NCBI GenBank assembly: GCA_029204225.1
Contig: CM055101.1
Location: 58,269,579 to 58,333,578, forward strand
DNA from: Diphasiastrum complanatum
Taxonomy: Eukaryota > Streptophyta > Lycopodiopsida > Lycopodiales > Lycopodiaceae
Direction of reading: 5' to 3'
Length of the DNA: 64,000 nt
Part shown: one piece after another, positions 29,851 through 40,700 of the stretch
How positions within the stretch are numbered: the stretch's first letter is position 1
Layout of the letters: every line of letters begins with the position of its first letter
Notes under the pieces: model-generated
What the model was told of the DNA's origin: nothing
Seen by the model: only the letters and a program-made list of their open reading frames with translations
Database searches by the model: none
Made by a program: the position numbers and the translations under genes

Positions 29851-30234
29851 TGATTCAGATGGAGAGGCCGAGATTCCAGATTCCTTCATACATCGGCAGC
29901 AGAGACCATGTCGACGGCCAGAGAGACGGTCATCTATTAGGCCACGGCCCAGATGGACACGGCAGCAGAGACGACACCGACAACCTACCCGGCGGCAGAG
30001 GTCCATGGCACATCCAGTGACACCTTCACAGCATACCATCCACCACTTCTTCCAGGCTGATAGGCATCATGATATATGATTCTAGGTTGTTGGACCCTGA
30101 CTGGGCCAGCCATCTTTAGGCATTGTATTTGCAGTTATTGTTTTATAGATGATTGAGCTTTAAGCTCCTATGTGCACACTTGACATGTACCTTTTCTGAG
30201 TCCTATGTACCTTAGGGTATTCAAGGACATTAAT

Positions 30235-30313
<79 letters not shown>
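29851..30313 (+). mobile_element. Second LINE 3' end in tandem, with CT tail
   Basis: A second copy of the ORF2 C-terminal region (about HTIHHFFQADR, 30,030-30,062) follows the 3' end of the previous fragment. The same kind of 3' UTR comes next and ends AAGGACATTAATAAAATC, running into (CT)n at 30,239. Two 3' ends in tandem mean either a duplication or one copy inserted at the tail of another. Confidence 0.65.
30239..30313. repeat. (CT)n microsatellite at a LINE 3' end
   Basis: A pure CT tract of 75 bp starts right after the LINE terminus AATAAAA. It is followed by unrelated sequence and a G13 run (30413-30425). Confidence 0.95.
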
Positions 30314-30316
<3 letters not shown>

Positions 30317-32150
30317 GAGGGTTTGCTGTTTTCCAGCAGAAGCCAAGTTGTGGAGACCACGCAGATCGGGGCCCGAGAAGGACAATGAAGCCCGTGGAGT
30401 GAAGAAAGAACCGGGGGGGGGGGGGTTGTTAACTTGCTTTTTTTTAAAAGCCAAGTTTAGTTTTAGAAAGCAGCAATTTTTTTTGGGGGGGAGAATATAT
30501 TAAATTTTGCAACGTTTTTTTCCCGATGTCATGAACCAACGGGAAGTAAATGGCAATGGCTAGATATTGGTAGTACTGAATAGCTAGTCCGTTCTTGGAA
30601 TCTAACCAAACTTTGCATTGTGATTGGCATTTTGTCATAGCACATTTTGAAGTAGATGGCAAATTACAACACCAGAATTTGATAAAATTCGGTTTTTATT
30701 GAATAGTATTGGGTAACTTGCATCTGTCTACGATGTTCATGTAGGGATGTGCACATGATGGCCTAGTCACAAACAAATGGTTTAAGAGCTTCAGCTTTTG
30801 CGTCTGCGAGAAAAGTGGGTTTCCAGGTTAAACCCAAGTGATTGAGAAGCCGTTAGAAATTGGAGTATGGGCTAGTTATTTTAGTTGGTATACCATTAAG
30901 CACAGATGTCGCATCCTGGGACCTCAAAATTCCAAATAGAACTGGCCTTAGTCTAAGCTGACTCATCCATTGCGAACCAAACAAATTTGATTTAGAAATG
31001 AAATTTTTATAGAAGCCCATGGTTGAGTAATGCTTGTTTACTTGCTAATTTCAAAGCATAAATGGGGGTGGAATGGCATCATTTCAATCAAATTTGTTCT
31101 TAAGGAAACTGGTCGAAGCCTAAGATCCTTCTTTGAGTGACCAATAAGATTTTAAAAAGGGAGGAAGAGAACAATTGGACTTAGAATTTGCGCTATGATA
31201 ATAAATTAGTAACTTACTATACACACAACAAGAGACGGTATGTAATGCTCTGATTTGGCTTTGTCATATATTGTATCAATTTCGACAAAGATAGCCCAAA
31301 AAAAATGCTCCCAAACATCTAGATGTTCGGAATGTCCATGTTTGTATGACACGTTCCATAGCCATAGAGATTCATGATATGTTAACTGATATGAAGAGGT
31401 TTCTGCATGGCTGCTATACTCAAACTTGTCGCCTATGAGTCTAGATTAAATTCAATAATGGTGTCTTGTCTCCATGATGCAAATTTGCTTGCCTAGAGGC
31501 GGTTTATGATTCCTTTCACAGTATCATCACAGCCATCGCAGTTTTTCAATGCTCTCATATAACATTTTTGGACTAATTGATCCATCATTCACTGCAACAT
31601 CTTTGCACCTCAAGAACGTGAAATTTTCAAATATTGCCTTATTTTTTAATTGATAGTTAATTTTTGTAACACCTGACACAGCTCAATAAAGAACCTAAAA
31701 TGATCTATCTCGCATGTGACAGCAGGAAGTGCATTGAGAATTAGATGTGGAGGAATTGCGAGAAATCCAGCACTTTTAATATATAAATAGATACAGCCAT
31801 AATTGTCATTGTACACATTCGGACGGGAATCCGTACATATAGTAGTATGGCTGCCTAAATGGCAAATATATGGTTTATATACTAAGCGAATGTAGACCAA
31901 TAATTCTCATGAAAAACTTTTTCGTATCCTAAGAAAAACCTAGAAAACAAAAAATCAGTCGGCAAAGAACTACAACACCTCTATATGCAAATTTCAGAAC
32001 TAAGCAAAATAATCTGCAAAAAGGAGAATCTGCCACAAGAAAACCTGGTAGGTACAGAAAAAAAAAATTCAGAATCCTATATGTTACAGAGTAGCTGTAA
32101 CGGCACGTCAAACTTTGGCAATAACAATCATATGGGATAACCCACATCTG
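30314..32150. other. Unassigned AT-rich sequence
   Basis: There is a G13 run at 30413-30425 and a G7 run at about 30,485. Otherwise it is AT-rich DNA with only short ORFs. I see no gene or repeat structure I can support. Confidence 0.5.
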
Positions 32151-32408
32151 AGATCTACTCGTGTCGTGTATGGTGGCAATGGTGGATAAATACAACTAAA
32201 GTGACAGCAATTTCAGCTGTATCGTCTGCCATATGATAGCATTGCTCTTTTATGTTCACAGATGTCGACCCGGCCAAGCTATTAGCTATGAACTTTAAAA
32301 GAATCACCACAATATTGAAACTAACATTGCAGCCATTCTCGAGCAAGATGGGACCTAAAGTCAAAACCCTATATTTTTCAGTGGAGTGGTAAATAGAGAG
32401 AAGCTTAC

Positions 32409-32485
32409 GTAGAAAAAGGCTGAGAGTTCACTGCGGCAGCTCTTTTCTTGGACGGTGTCGACGCTGGAGCTTTTAAAGTAGCCAT
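32409..32485 (-). CDS. Possible first exon of an unidentified gene
   Basis: From an ATG at 32485 the minus strand reads MATLKAPASTPSKKRAAAV.., a low-complexity basic start. It ends with a good donor, CTAC|GTAAGC, at 32409/32408. An open stretch follows at 32,154-32,360 containing ILLENGCNVSFNIVVILLKF and CYHMADDTAEIAVTL. The second segment looks like a folded domain, and an OB-fold-like strand pattern is conceivable. However, the gap between the two is too short for a normal plant intron in the frame that would join them. The frame also runs open upstream of the ATG. I do not recognise the protein. Confidence 0.35.
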
Positions 32486-32954
32486 GGTGTCCAAGAGAAG
32501 CCTCCTACTGTGTCGTTTTAGAAGCTGAATGCTCTGGGCAAGTGAATAATAATTTCGTACCGAGCAAAGAATTTCTACTTCAGAAACCTGACAGCCGATT
32601 ATCAGAATTTCCAAAAGGATGTCACTGAAAGACGTAGAGTCCGGCCTACAAAGTTTGAGACATGGGATTAACAATAGAAGTAGAGTAAGCCAATAACAAG
32701 GGCGTGGGCGTACCCGGAGTACCAGAGAAAAGTCAGAAAAATTACAGCGGTGCCAGAAAAATTACAGCAGTAGCAGTGCGCACCAGATTAGATTCAGGCA
32801 CATGCAGGCTGCACAGATGTTTCGTAGGGTTGTTTCAGATCAGAATCAGCAGCATCAGGTTCACATAAAGCGCGGAAAGGAGTAAAGGGTTTAGCAATCC
32901 CTGTGTCGTCCTGAATCATGCGTATGAAATATTAGGGTTTAACACTCGATTATT

Positions 32955-33155
32955 ATAGGCTCTTTCCATGTGCACCCGGTGATGAGAGACACATCATGCT
33001 TTCACCTTTGAGAGTGACCTGGACTCAGATTATTAGAGGCTCTTTCCATGTCCACCCCCGGTACATCATGCTTTCCCTTTGAGTGTGACTTGTTGTCTCC
33101 AGCTCCACCCGTGACATAATGCTTTCGCCTTGAGAGTGACCTATTGTCTCCAGCT
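32955..33155. repeat. Short imperfect tandem repeat
   Basis: Three units carry CAT(C/A)ATGCTTTC, then CCTTTGAG(A/T)GTGAC, with CTCTTTCCATGT(G/C)CACCC or GTCTCCAGCT between them. Units are about 60-75 bp. It is non-coding. Confidence 0.6.
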
Positions 33156-33304
33156 GCTAAATTTTGAAAAATTTGCAAACCCCTTCACTGGTTGAGCAAC
33201 CCGTGATGCTGCTTGACATCCGACAGCCCACATAAGCGTTCGTTTGTATTCTAGACTCGCATTCAAAGCTAGAATATGCATCCACCTTTATCTCTTCTCG
33301 TGAA

Positions 33305-33874
33305 TCAACCATTCTCTCTCCAATTTTGCATTGTGCATTCTTTCTCCGCAAGGCAAGTTCTCTCTTCACCCTCACACCGTGAATGACCAAGTCTATAATG
33401 CCAAAGTAAAACTTTATTTGCATGAATAGAAGTACTGAGAGCCTGACTAGAGGTAGAAAAGCAATGACTTAATTTATACAAGTATCCATGTCTATTTCCG
33501 AGTGCTAAGATCTTGCTTGTCCTATCAACTACTTTGCACTGATCACATTCGAATTTTACTCTATGTCCTAGATCTGTGATTCTGCTTACAGAGAGCAGAT
33601 TCGTAGATAAATTTGGTACATACAAGACTCTAGAGAGTAGCTTAGACTGATCATTTGCATAGCTTAATCTTATAGTGCCTTCACCTTTAATAGCTTGTGT
33701 GCTATTGTCACCAAAGTGAACATATTTGTGGGTGCTGTAAGGTGTATAGGACTCGAAACAGCCAATAAGGCTAGTCATGTGCTGAGTGGATCCGGAATCC
33801 AGGAACCAGGAACTGTCGCCGGATGCTCCTTGATGGGCATTCAATGATGAGTTAGCATGTATTGATGAAAGCAT
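33305..33874 (-). pseudogene. Copia protease/pre-integrase fragment
   Basis: The minus frame contains SSWFLDSGSTQHMT (the aspartic protease motif DSG), HFGDNSTQAI, RVLYVPNLSTNLLSVSRITD, and at the end LLWHYRLGHS, the beginning of the integrase zinc-binding HHCC region. It then leaves the Copia pattern. Its closest relative in this window is the protease of the element at 46,043-48,957. It is a fragment only, abutting a plus-strand gag fragment at 33,875. Confidence 0.85.
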
Positions 33875-34217
33875 TAAGAAATTAAAACTTGTTCAAGTTG
33901 TTCTTAATGGCTTGTTGGATGGTCATGCTAATCTTGTTCAAAGTTTTTCTATTCAAAAGAATTTGGCAAGTATGGTGGATTTTCAAGAGATCTTGGTGAA
34001 TGAGGAGTTTAGGCTTCTATCAAGAGGAGGATCTACTTCTATTTCTCAAGTTGGAGAGATGGAGGCTATGTTCTCAATGGGGGCAAAGGCAAAGGCAAGT
34101 GGCCTAAAGGGCAAGATCAATGTGAGGCTTCTACTTTTGTTGACAAGAGAAGGGGCCCTCCCTACATGGAAGGCTCTTGGACCGGGGCCTTTCACCCCAT
34201 GTAATGCCAGATGTTGA
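33875..34217 (+). pseudogene. Copia-like gag fragment in opposite orientation
   Basis: On the plus strand, LVQVVLNGLLDGHANLVQS, IQKNLASMVDFQEILVNEEF and a polar linker are similar to the middle of Copia gag. It is placed head-to-head with the minus-strand protease fragment. The two pieces may come from one rearranged element. Confidence 0.55.
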
Positions 34218-34370
34218 GGTTTTGTGTGTATTCTAGGGTACCTTCACATGACGTAATGCAAGGTGCTCAAATTTTGTGTGTATTCTAGGACACCTTCTGT
34301 GTATTCTAGGATGTCTTCACATGATGTAATGCCATGTGCTCAGATTTTGTGTGTATTCTTGAAGTGAGCA
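34200..34370. repeat. Tandem repeat with TTTTGTGTGTATTCT core
   Basis: Three to four units contain TTTTGTGTGTATTCT(A/T)GG, then CTTCACATGA(C/T)GTAATGC and (G/A)TGCTCA. Spacing is 50-75 bp. It is non-coding. Confidence 0.65.
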
Positions 34371-34820
34371 AGAGTAGAATATACATATACATTTTTCTCT
34401 TCTCCTAAGTATGTCATTCTCTCCCTAGAATGTGCTTTCTCTCTCCAAAATGCACTTTCTATTTCCACCCTCACACTTGAGCATTACGTCGTGGAAGGCC
34501 CGAGGGTGTTGTAAAGCTATCTTTATAAGCTTTACTTCCGGCGCCACTGGCGCCAGCAGCGCCCCTGCTGCTCGCGGTGCCACTACGACCAGAATCCAGC
34601 CGGCGCCAAGTTCCTATGGCTGAAAATCTTTGATCGGTTCTAGCGAAGTCCAGAGAGCTCAGATTGATGTGCAATCACCTCACACGATCTAGGCATGATT
34701 AAAGGAAGTCTGGAGATCAATAAAATCTAGAGAGAGAAAATGACTTTCTAGAGAGAGAAAATCCTAGAGAGAGAAAAACGTGCTTTACCAGCCTAGGTAG
34801 AGTGCTTGCTATGAGGGGGG

Positions 34821-35555
34821 TGTCGAATCTCACCAATACTATAGGGGAGTGCGGGTTGCGACTCAGGGCGAGCTCCAACCAAGTCTCAATCTCCCTTGCT
34901 GGAATGTTGTCATGGCTCTCGCCTTGGCATGCTAGCGCCCCGGAGACTAGCTGAGGGTCGTATCCCGGGATGCTAGCGGTATGTCGTCGGGACTATTCGG
35001 TCCGTGGCACCAGCGGTATGCTGTCGGGACCATTTGGTCCAAGAATTGGTTGTCTCCATATCTGTCGCGGCTTGTGGTTCTGAGTGTTCCTTGCATGAAC
35101 GTGAATGGGTTAAGCTCTTGGGGAACCGGCTCTAACCTGTCGGCTGAGTTGGATGGCTTGCTTGGGTGGAAGTTACCTGTTTATGGCTGTCCAGTCTAGC
35201 GTGGTGCCAGGTTGGCTTCCAGCGCTCGTGACGAAGCTTTCAATTGGTTAAGTCTGATGTAAGTCAAACCGCTTGCTTGGAATGGATGTTACTCGTTTGT
35301 AACGAAGCTTCAAGTTGGTTAAGTTTTATGTATGTCGGGCGGCTTGCTTGGAGGGAAGTCACCCACATCGGGACCCCTGATTTGGCATGGCGCCAGGTTG
35401 GATCTCAATGCTGGTTTTCGGAACTTCAAGTTGGTTAAGTCTGATCGTTGTTGGCGAGTTGGCTGCTTGTATGTCAAGTGGGTTTGGATGGCAAGAGTTG
35501 AAGGGTGGGAAGCTAAGTCGTGGTTCTCGCTTCCCTTTGGGATGCCTGCGCTACA
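34821..35555 (+). repeat. Candidate LTR with PPT on its left and PBS on its right
   Basis: ATGAGGGGGG directly precedes TGTCGAATCTCACC (start), and GCGCTACA (end) lies two bases before a perfect TGGTATCAGAGCC. That gives about 735 bp with TG...CA ends. Having both signals suggests an LTR shared by two element bodies in tandem, or recombination. Inside it, CAA(T/G)TTGGTTAAGT is repeated three times at 35,2xx-35,4xx. No second LTR was found to confirm it. Confidence 0.45.
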
Positions 35556-35557
35556 TG

Positions 35558-35570
35558 TGGTATCAGAGCC
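35558..35570 (+). promoter_or_regulatory. Primer-binding site
   Basis: TGGTATCAGAGCC matches the complement of the initiator-Met tRNA 3' end and lies two bases after the putative LTR end. Confidence 0.6.
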
Positions 35571-35641
35571 GACTGGCCGATCAGCTATGCGGATCTCACG
35601 AAAATGGCCACTGTTTGGGGTTCATCAAGACAACTGTTGTG

Positions 35642-36430
35642 CAAGGTGCTGCCCACAGTGTAAGCATGGGTGGTGCGTCCACGGTCGGGGTGGTCGGCAG
35701 AACGGGGGCTTGATGAGTCAAGGTGTTGCCCTTGAGGTGTAAGCACGGTCAGTTTCCGCGGTTCGGGCCTGGGCCCGTCTGCACGTAGGACAGATGAGGC
35801 AATGTGCTGCCATTAGGTTGGTGTAAGCACGGTCTGTGCCTTGTGGGGTGTGAAGTGACATATTCGCGATAGCCACCGTTCGTTTAGCTATAAGGGTTAT
35901 CGACCAAATTTGGTGGGGGCATTATTGAGGCAATGTGCTGCCTAACGGTGAAAGCACGAGTGTGTCCACGATTTGGGTGGTATGTTGCCGATCGTTTAGC
36001 TATAAGGGCTATCGACTAGATTTGGTGGGAGCGTTACTGAGGCAATGTGCTGCCTAACGGTGAAAGCACGGGTGCGTCCACGGGGGTGGTATATTCAAGG
36101 ATAGTTGCCGATCGTTTAGCTATAAGGGCTATCGACCAAAAAGTGGTGGGGCGTGACTGAGGCAATGTGCTGCTTAACGGTGAAAGCACGGGTGCGTCCA
36201 CGATTGGGGGGTATGCTGCCAATTGTTTAGCTTTAAGGGCTATCGACTAGATTTGGTGGGAGCGTTACTGAGGCAATGTGCTGCCTAACGGTGAAAGCAC
36301 GGGTGCGTCCACGGGGGTGGTATATTCAAGGATAGTTGCCGATCGTTTAGCTATAAGGGCTATCGACCAAAAAGTGGTGGGGCGTGATTGAGGCAATGTG
36401 CTGCTTAATGGTGAAAGCACGGATAGTTGG
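35642..36430. repeat. Minisatellite, 110-132 bp units with alternating types
   Basis: Units begin (T)GAGGCAATGTGCTGCC(T)TAACGG at about 35,799, 35,931, 36,043, 36,162, 36,273 and 36,392, with degenerate ones at 35,642 and 35,720. The last units alternate between 111-112 bp and 119 bp forms. The 119 bp form carries ATATTCAAGGATAGTTGCCG. The pairs at 36,043/36,162 and 36,273/36,392 form a higher-order repeat. The apparent minus ORFs inside it are by-products of the repetition. Confidence 0.85.
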
Positions 36431-36928
36431 AGGGGTGTCCTATGTGGGCTAATTCTGTGATCGATTTGTATAGGCATGGCCAGACAAAGGTCCGTTGGCA
36501 GGACCATCTCAAAGGGGGACCTTGTCTTTGTTACTTGTTAGTAAACCTGCCTGAGTGTCTTACTTGTATGTATTCGTGATGAGTCTTAGTACTCGTGCTT
36601 TGCCTGGTTTGCATGATCGCTTGTGATACAAGGAGCTAGGTGGCTCGAGAAGGAACCTTTCTTTTGAAGGCTGATACCATCAAACAAAGAGGACTACATA
36701 ATCTGTGAGGCGGATTTGCAGTTCAAGTACTCGCACGTGAACGTCAACGAAACGATTCAATGTTTGCAAAGGATGGATTGGCTAAAGTATTTTGTAGACG
36801 TGCATGAAAAAAAAAATTGCAAAATTCTTTATATTTTCTCAAGATTTGGAAAAGAGGTAATGAATGGTTGGTGAAATTTCTCAAAAACAAAATGCTTTTC
36901 CTTGAAGCCTTTATGAAACCATGTGTGA
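36431..36928. other. Sequence between minisatellite and tandem duplication
   Basis: I see no gene. It may be the internal part of the LTR element whose primer site is at 35,558. Confidence 0.4.
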
Positions 36929-37305
36929 ATGTACATGAAATGGGAGTTCTTCCCTTTTCATGTATAGAGTTACATTAAATTTTGACTTAAAAACCCAATT
37001 TACAATTTAGCTAAAACCACCGTTCTACTTTCTTTCTTCTAATGGTTATAAGGTAGTTTCTTGGGTGCAATTTTTTTTAGATGGGTATAGTGTGAATGTA
37101 CATGAATTGGGAGTCCTTCCCTTTTCATGTATAGAGAAGGGATTACATTAAATTTAGACTTAAACCCAATTCACAATTTAGCTGAAACCACCAATCTGCT
37201 TTCTTTCTTCTAATGGTTATAAGGTAGTTTTCTTGGGTGCAATCTGTTTTAGATGTGTATAGTTTGAAAATGTACATGAAATGGGAGTCCTTCCCTTTTT
37301 GTAAT
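36929..37305. repeat. Tandem duplication (~170 bp units) with a hairpin-forming core
   Basis: Two full units and a partial third begin GAATGTACATGAA(A/T)TGGGAG. Each has CATGAAATGGGAG facing TCCCTTTTCATG, an imperfect inverted repeat. Units contain TTCTTCTAATGGTTATAAGG. It lies 440 bp beyond the 3' end of the topoisomerase gene and is non-coding. Confidence 0.75.
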
Positions 37306-37739
37306 GATCTTGAGCTTTTGAAGTTCCCTTATATGTCAATTTTGTGCAGCAGATTAGAAATAAGGCAAAGTCCTACCTAACCAAACTCACCACCTTGAGG
37401 GCATCTGGAGCTTTTAACTTGTGATCTGCCATTTACAATTGCTATCATGGAACCCACATAGTGATGGTTCAAACAAACAATTTAAAGTACATAATAAATT
37501 GGTCAAAGACTGAAAAATGGGGCTGCAAATTGTTTGTAGATCAGATTAGATTAGCTTGATCATTTCAACAGTTGCTGTAAAATGATGACTATGCTACTAC
37601 TCAATGTGTTTAGCTACTCCTATACGTTGATCAGTGTCATCAGTGGTCTCTTACTTGAAACCAAACTACTACAGTTCCATTGGATCTTTACTTTTTCCCT
37701 TATTAAAATATCTAAAGTGCTGCTCTTCCATCCATCTCT

Positions 37740-40700
37740 TCATTCATCGTCATCCTCATCGAGATCAAAATCTTCGGATTCCTCGCTCTCGCTCTCTTCC
37801 TTTGCATCCTCGCTGCCACTCTCAATATAATGTATAACAGGGCGATTTGTCCTCTTGGGTCGTGCTGCTACTTCTGCTGGTGCTGCTGGTGGTGAATCTT
37901 CTTCTTTGCTGGTGGTGGTGCTTTTGATGAGCTTCGATATGCGAGAGCCACTTTTTTTGTGAAATGGGGAGGGTCGCATCCTGCGGACTTTCTTGTCGGG
38001 AGATTTGTGTCCTGGCGAATCTTCAGATTTACTAGCATTAACTGCTGCTGTGGCCGCTCCTTTCACTTTTATCTTGGACGCCATAGAATGCCTGGGGACT
38101 AATCGCTTTTTGGCTGCACCAGCAGCAGCCTTAGCCTGCTTCTGCTTACCACCCAGAGTTACTGATGCCTTTTGAGAGCCAGCCCTTTTTGTTTTCTCAG
38201 TTTCAGCATCGGATTCTGACAGGTTATCCAATTGGAGGCCACTATCTTGGCTCGGGGTAGAACCTGCGCGCATGGATCATGACAATGTTAGCGTTGAGCT
38301 AAACAAAATTTGGATTGAGGGGCGTGAAAGACTATGCTCTCACCAACTATGATACTTACCCGTGCTATCAGCTTGATTAGTAGCGTATGCAGCCAATCTG
38401 TGTCGCAGACTACTGTTAAGTTCCTCGTCCTCACTATCCAAATCCTGCAAAAGGGCATTTGTAAGTCGAGGAGGCTTCGAAGTTTGAGCATGCAAACAGA
38501 AAACCTCACTCAACTAACCCTAAACCCTAAAACAATGGCTAGTTTATCGATCAGTCGACTATGATGGCAAGCAAGCATCATAATGCACCAAAAACTTGGA
38601 TCTTGACTGGAGCTTACTACAGGAGGTGTCACTTTTTTGGCAGCTGGTTTTCCTTGGACCTTTTGTGATTGCCCATCTACAGTTTGTTCTGCAAGCAATC
38701 AAACGGAAGTGTTAACATTTTAATGCAGTTGGAACTTTCCCCATAGAAAGGTGATAGGTTGATCTGACTCAGACTCTTAAAGATGAGAATTTATCGAAGA
38801 ATCATGACATAAAATACTGGTGTATTGTTTTGCCTTGCAAGAAGATATAGAGATCCTCTTACTTTTTGCTCCTCCATTTTGTGCCCTGTGAGTTTCGACT
38901 TTTTGTCCATCTGTTACTTTGTTTTTGGTATCTTTCGTTACTGCCTTTGAAGTTGCTCGTTTGAAGATTGCAGCACCTTCTTTAGCCATGTGACGACTCT
39001 CATATTCCTCTTCCTTTGCCTCTTCCAATTCTTGCACCCTGTAAGTTTCGACTTTTTGTCCATCTGTTACTTTGTTTTTGGTATCTTTCTTGACTGCCTT
39101 TGAAGTTGCTCGCTTGAAGATTGCAGCACCTTCTTTAGCCATGTGACGATTCTCATATTCCTCTTCCTTTGCCTCCTCCAATTCTTGAGCCTGCCAGCAC
39201 AACACGAACATTTTAATCTACATCAAGTAGCGTGCACAAAAAGAATTTTCCAAAGTGATAAGATGTGAAAGTGTAACTTACATCAAGCTGCTGAAGCAGG
39301 TTATCAAGATCCGTCTCCCACAATGACTTAGGAGTGCTCCTCTGAAGGTCCTCCACATCTCCTTCCAGCTTTTCTTTTTCATTACAAAGCTGCTGAACTT
39401 TCTCAAGGGTCAATGTTCCTATTGGCATTGATAGAAGATACTCATAGTCGCCTGCACGAACCCCACCTCGACCTCTTTCATCTTCTTCAGCATCATCCTC
39501 TTTATCAGACATATCTCCACCAATTACTGCCGGTTCAGAGCCCTTTGATTTCTTAGGAAACGGTCTAAAGCCTTTCATCTTCAGCTCCGCAAGAAGGTCT
39601 GCACGCTTTCTGTTATTCACGATAATTTCACCTCTCACCACTCCAAGTACAAACTTCACCTTGTTGTCCAGCTTAGACAGATCTAGCTGAAGAGTTTCAA
39701 GTTGGATTGCCTGCACCCAAAATTTGATAATTTGCTCACATGATCTAATAATGTACTTTTCAGAAACTCGTCAGCCTCTGACTGATGGCTGTCAACTGCT
39801 TGACCTTAAATATAACACAAATACATCAATAGTCGTACAAAGCACATACCTTTCGTTTTACATAAAGTTCAAGGCGTATGTGGTAAAATTCTTCCAAAAC
39901 TGCAAATGCAAAATCGACAAATTTAGTCTTACATGTTTCATTTATTTAGGATAACCCTGATTGCTGCCTCACATGCTAGAAAATGTCCTGTTCACATTTA
40001 TAAGCAACTAGGAAATTCTTGTAAGGATTCCAAAAAGGTTAAAGAATAATGAAAGGATATGATTGATACTTTGTTCAGGTGTGTCATATTTCTTGATAAC
40101 TCCTTTCTCATCAAAAAGGTGCATGTTGCTGGTGCTTAGGGAGGTCGTTAATTTGAATCTCTTGGTGAGGCCTTCAGAAACAGCAATTGCCATATTTTTC
40201 TCGGATAATATCACCTCAAAATGGACACGTGTATCTGTATTGTGTTCTCTATAGTCCTGTAAGCAAGGGACGAATGGGCAAACAATTGTTTCACGCACAA
40301 CTGCAGATGCACTTGAATTAACTGTCTGTACATTCCTCAACATACAATTAGCGAAACAAAAGTTAGAGATAGTGATAATTATAACCTTGATAAATGGTTC
40401 CATGATTTTGTCATTTCCAAGCATCAATGATTCTAGATACTCTTTGTAATCCTGCGTCCATTTCCGCACAGGCAACTCACTAATCTTAACAGTGGTCTCA
40501 TTGAGCTGCTCAATAATGCCAGTAATTGTATAAGTGATCCCATTCTCCTTTGTTGCTGATCGCTCAATTGTGCCCTGTCAAGTAAAGTGAAAAACTTCTT
40601 TCTGTCGTGAAATTGCCAGTTTCAACACAAAGTGTCACACACCATCTGCCTAAAACTATCGCTGCCAATGGTTAGATGCTAACATGTTAAGACATAATCA

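Noticed and set aside
32405-32674. Full 89-codon minus ORF as a protein starting MLIPCLKLC
   Set aside because: The downstream ATG at 32485 with a basic start and a good donor is more gene-like; the upstream part has no support.
36034-36507. Repeated minus-strand ORFs (PLSSTLPQSRPTTF)
   Set aside because: They arise from the minisatellite unit; boundaries follow the repeat, not a gene.
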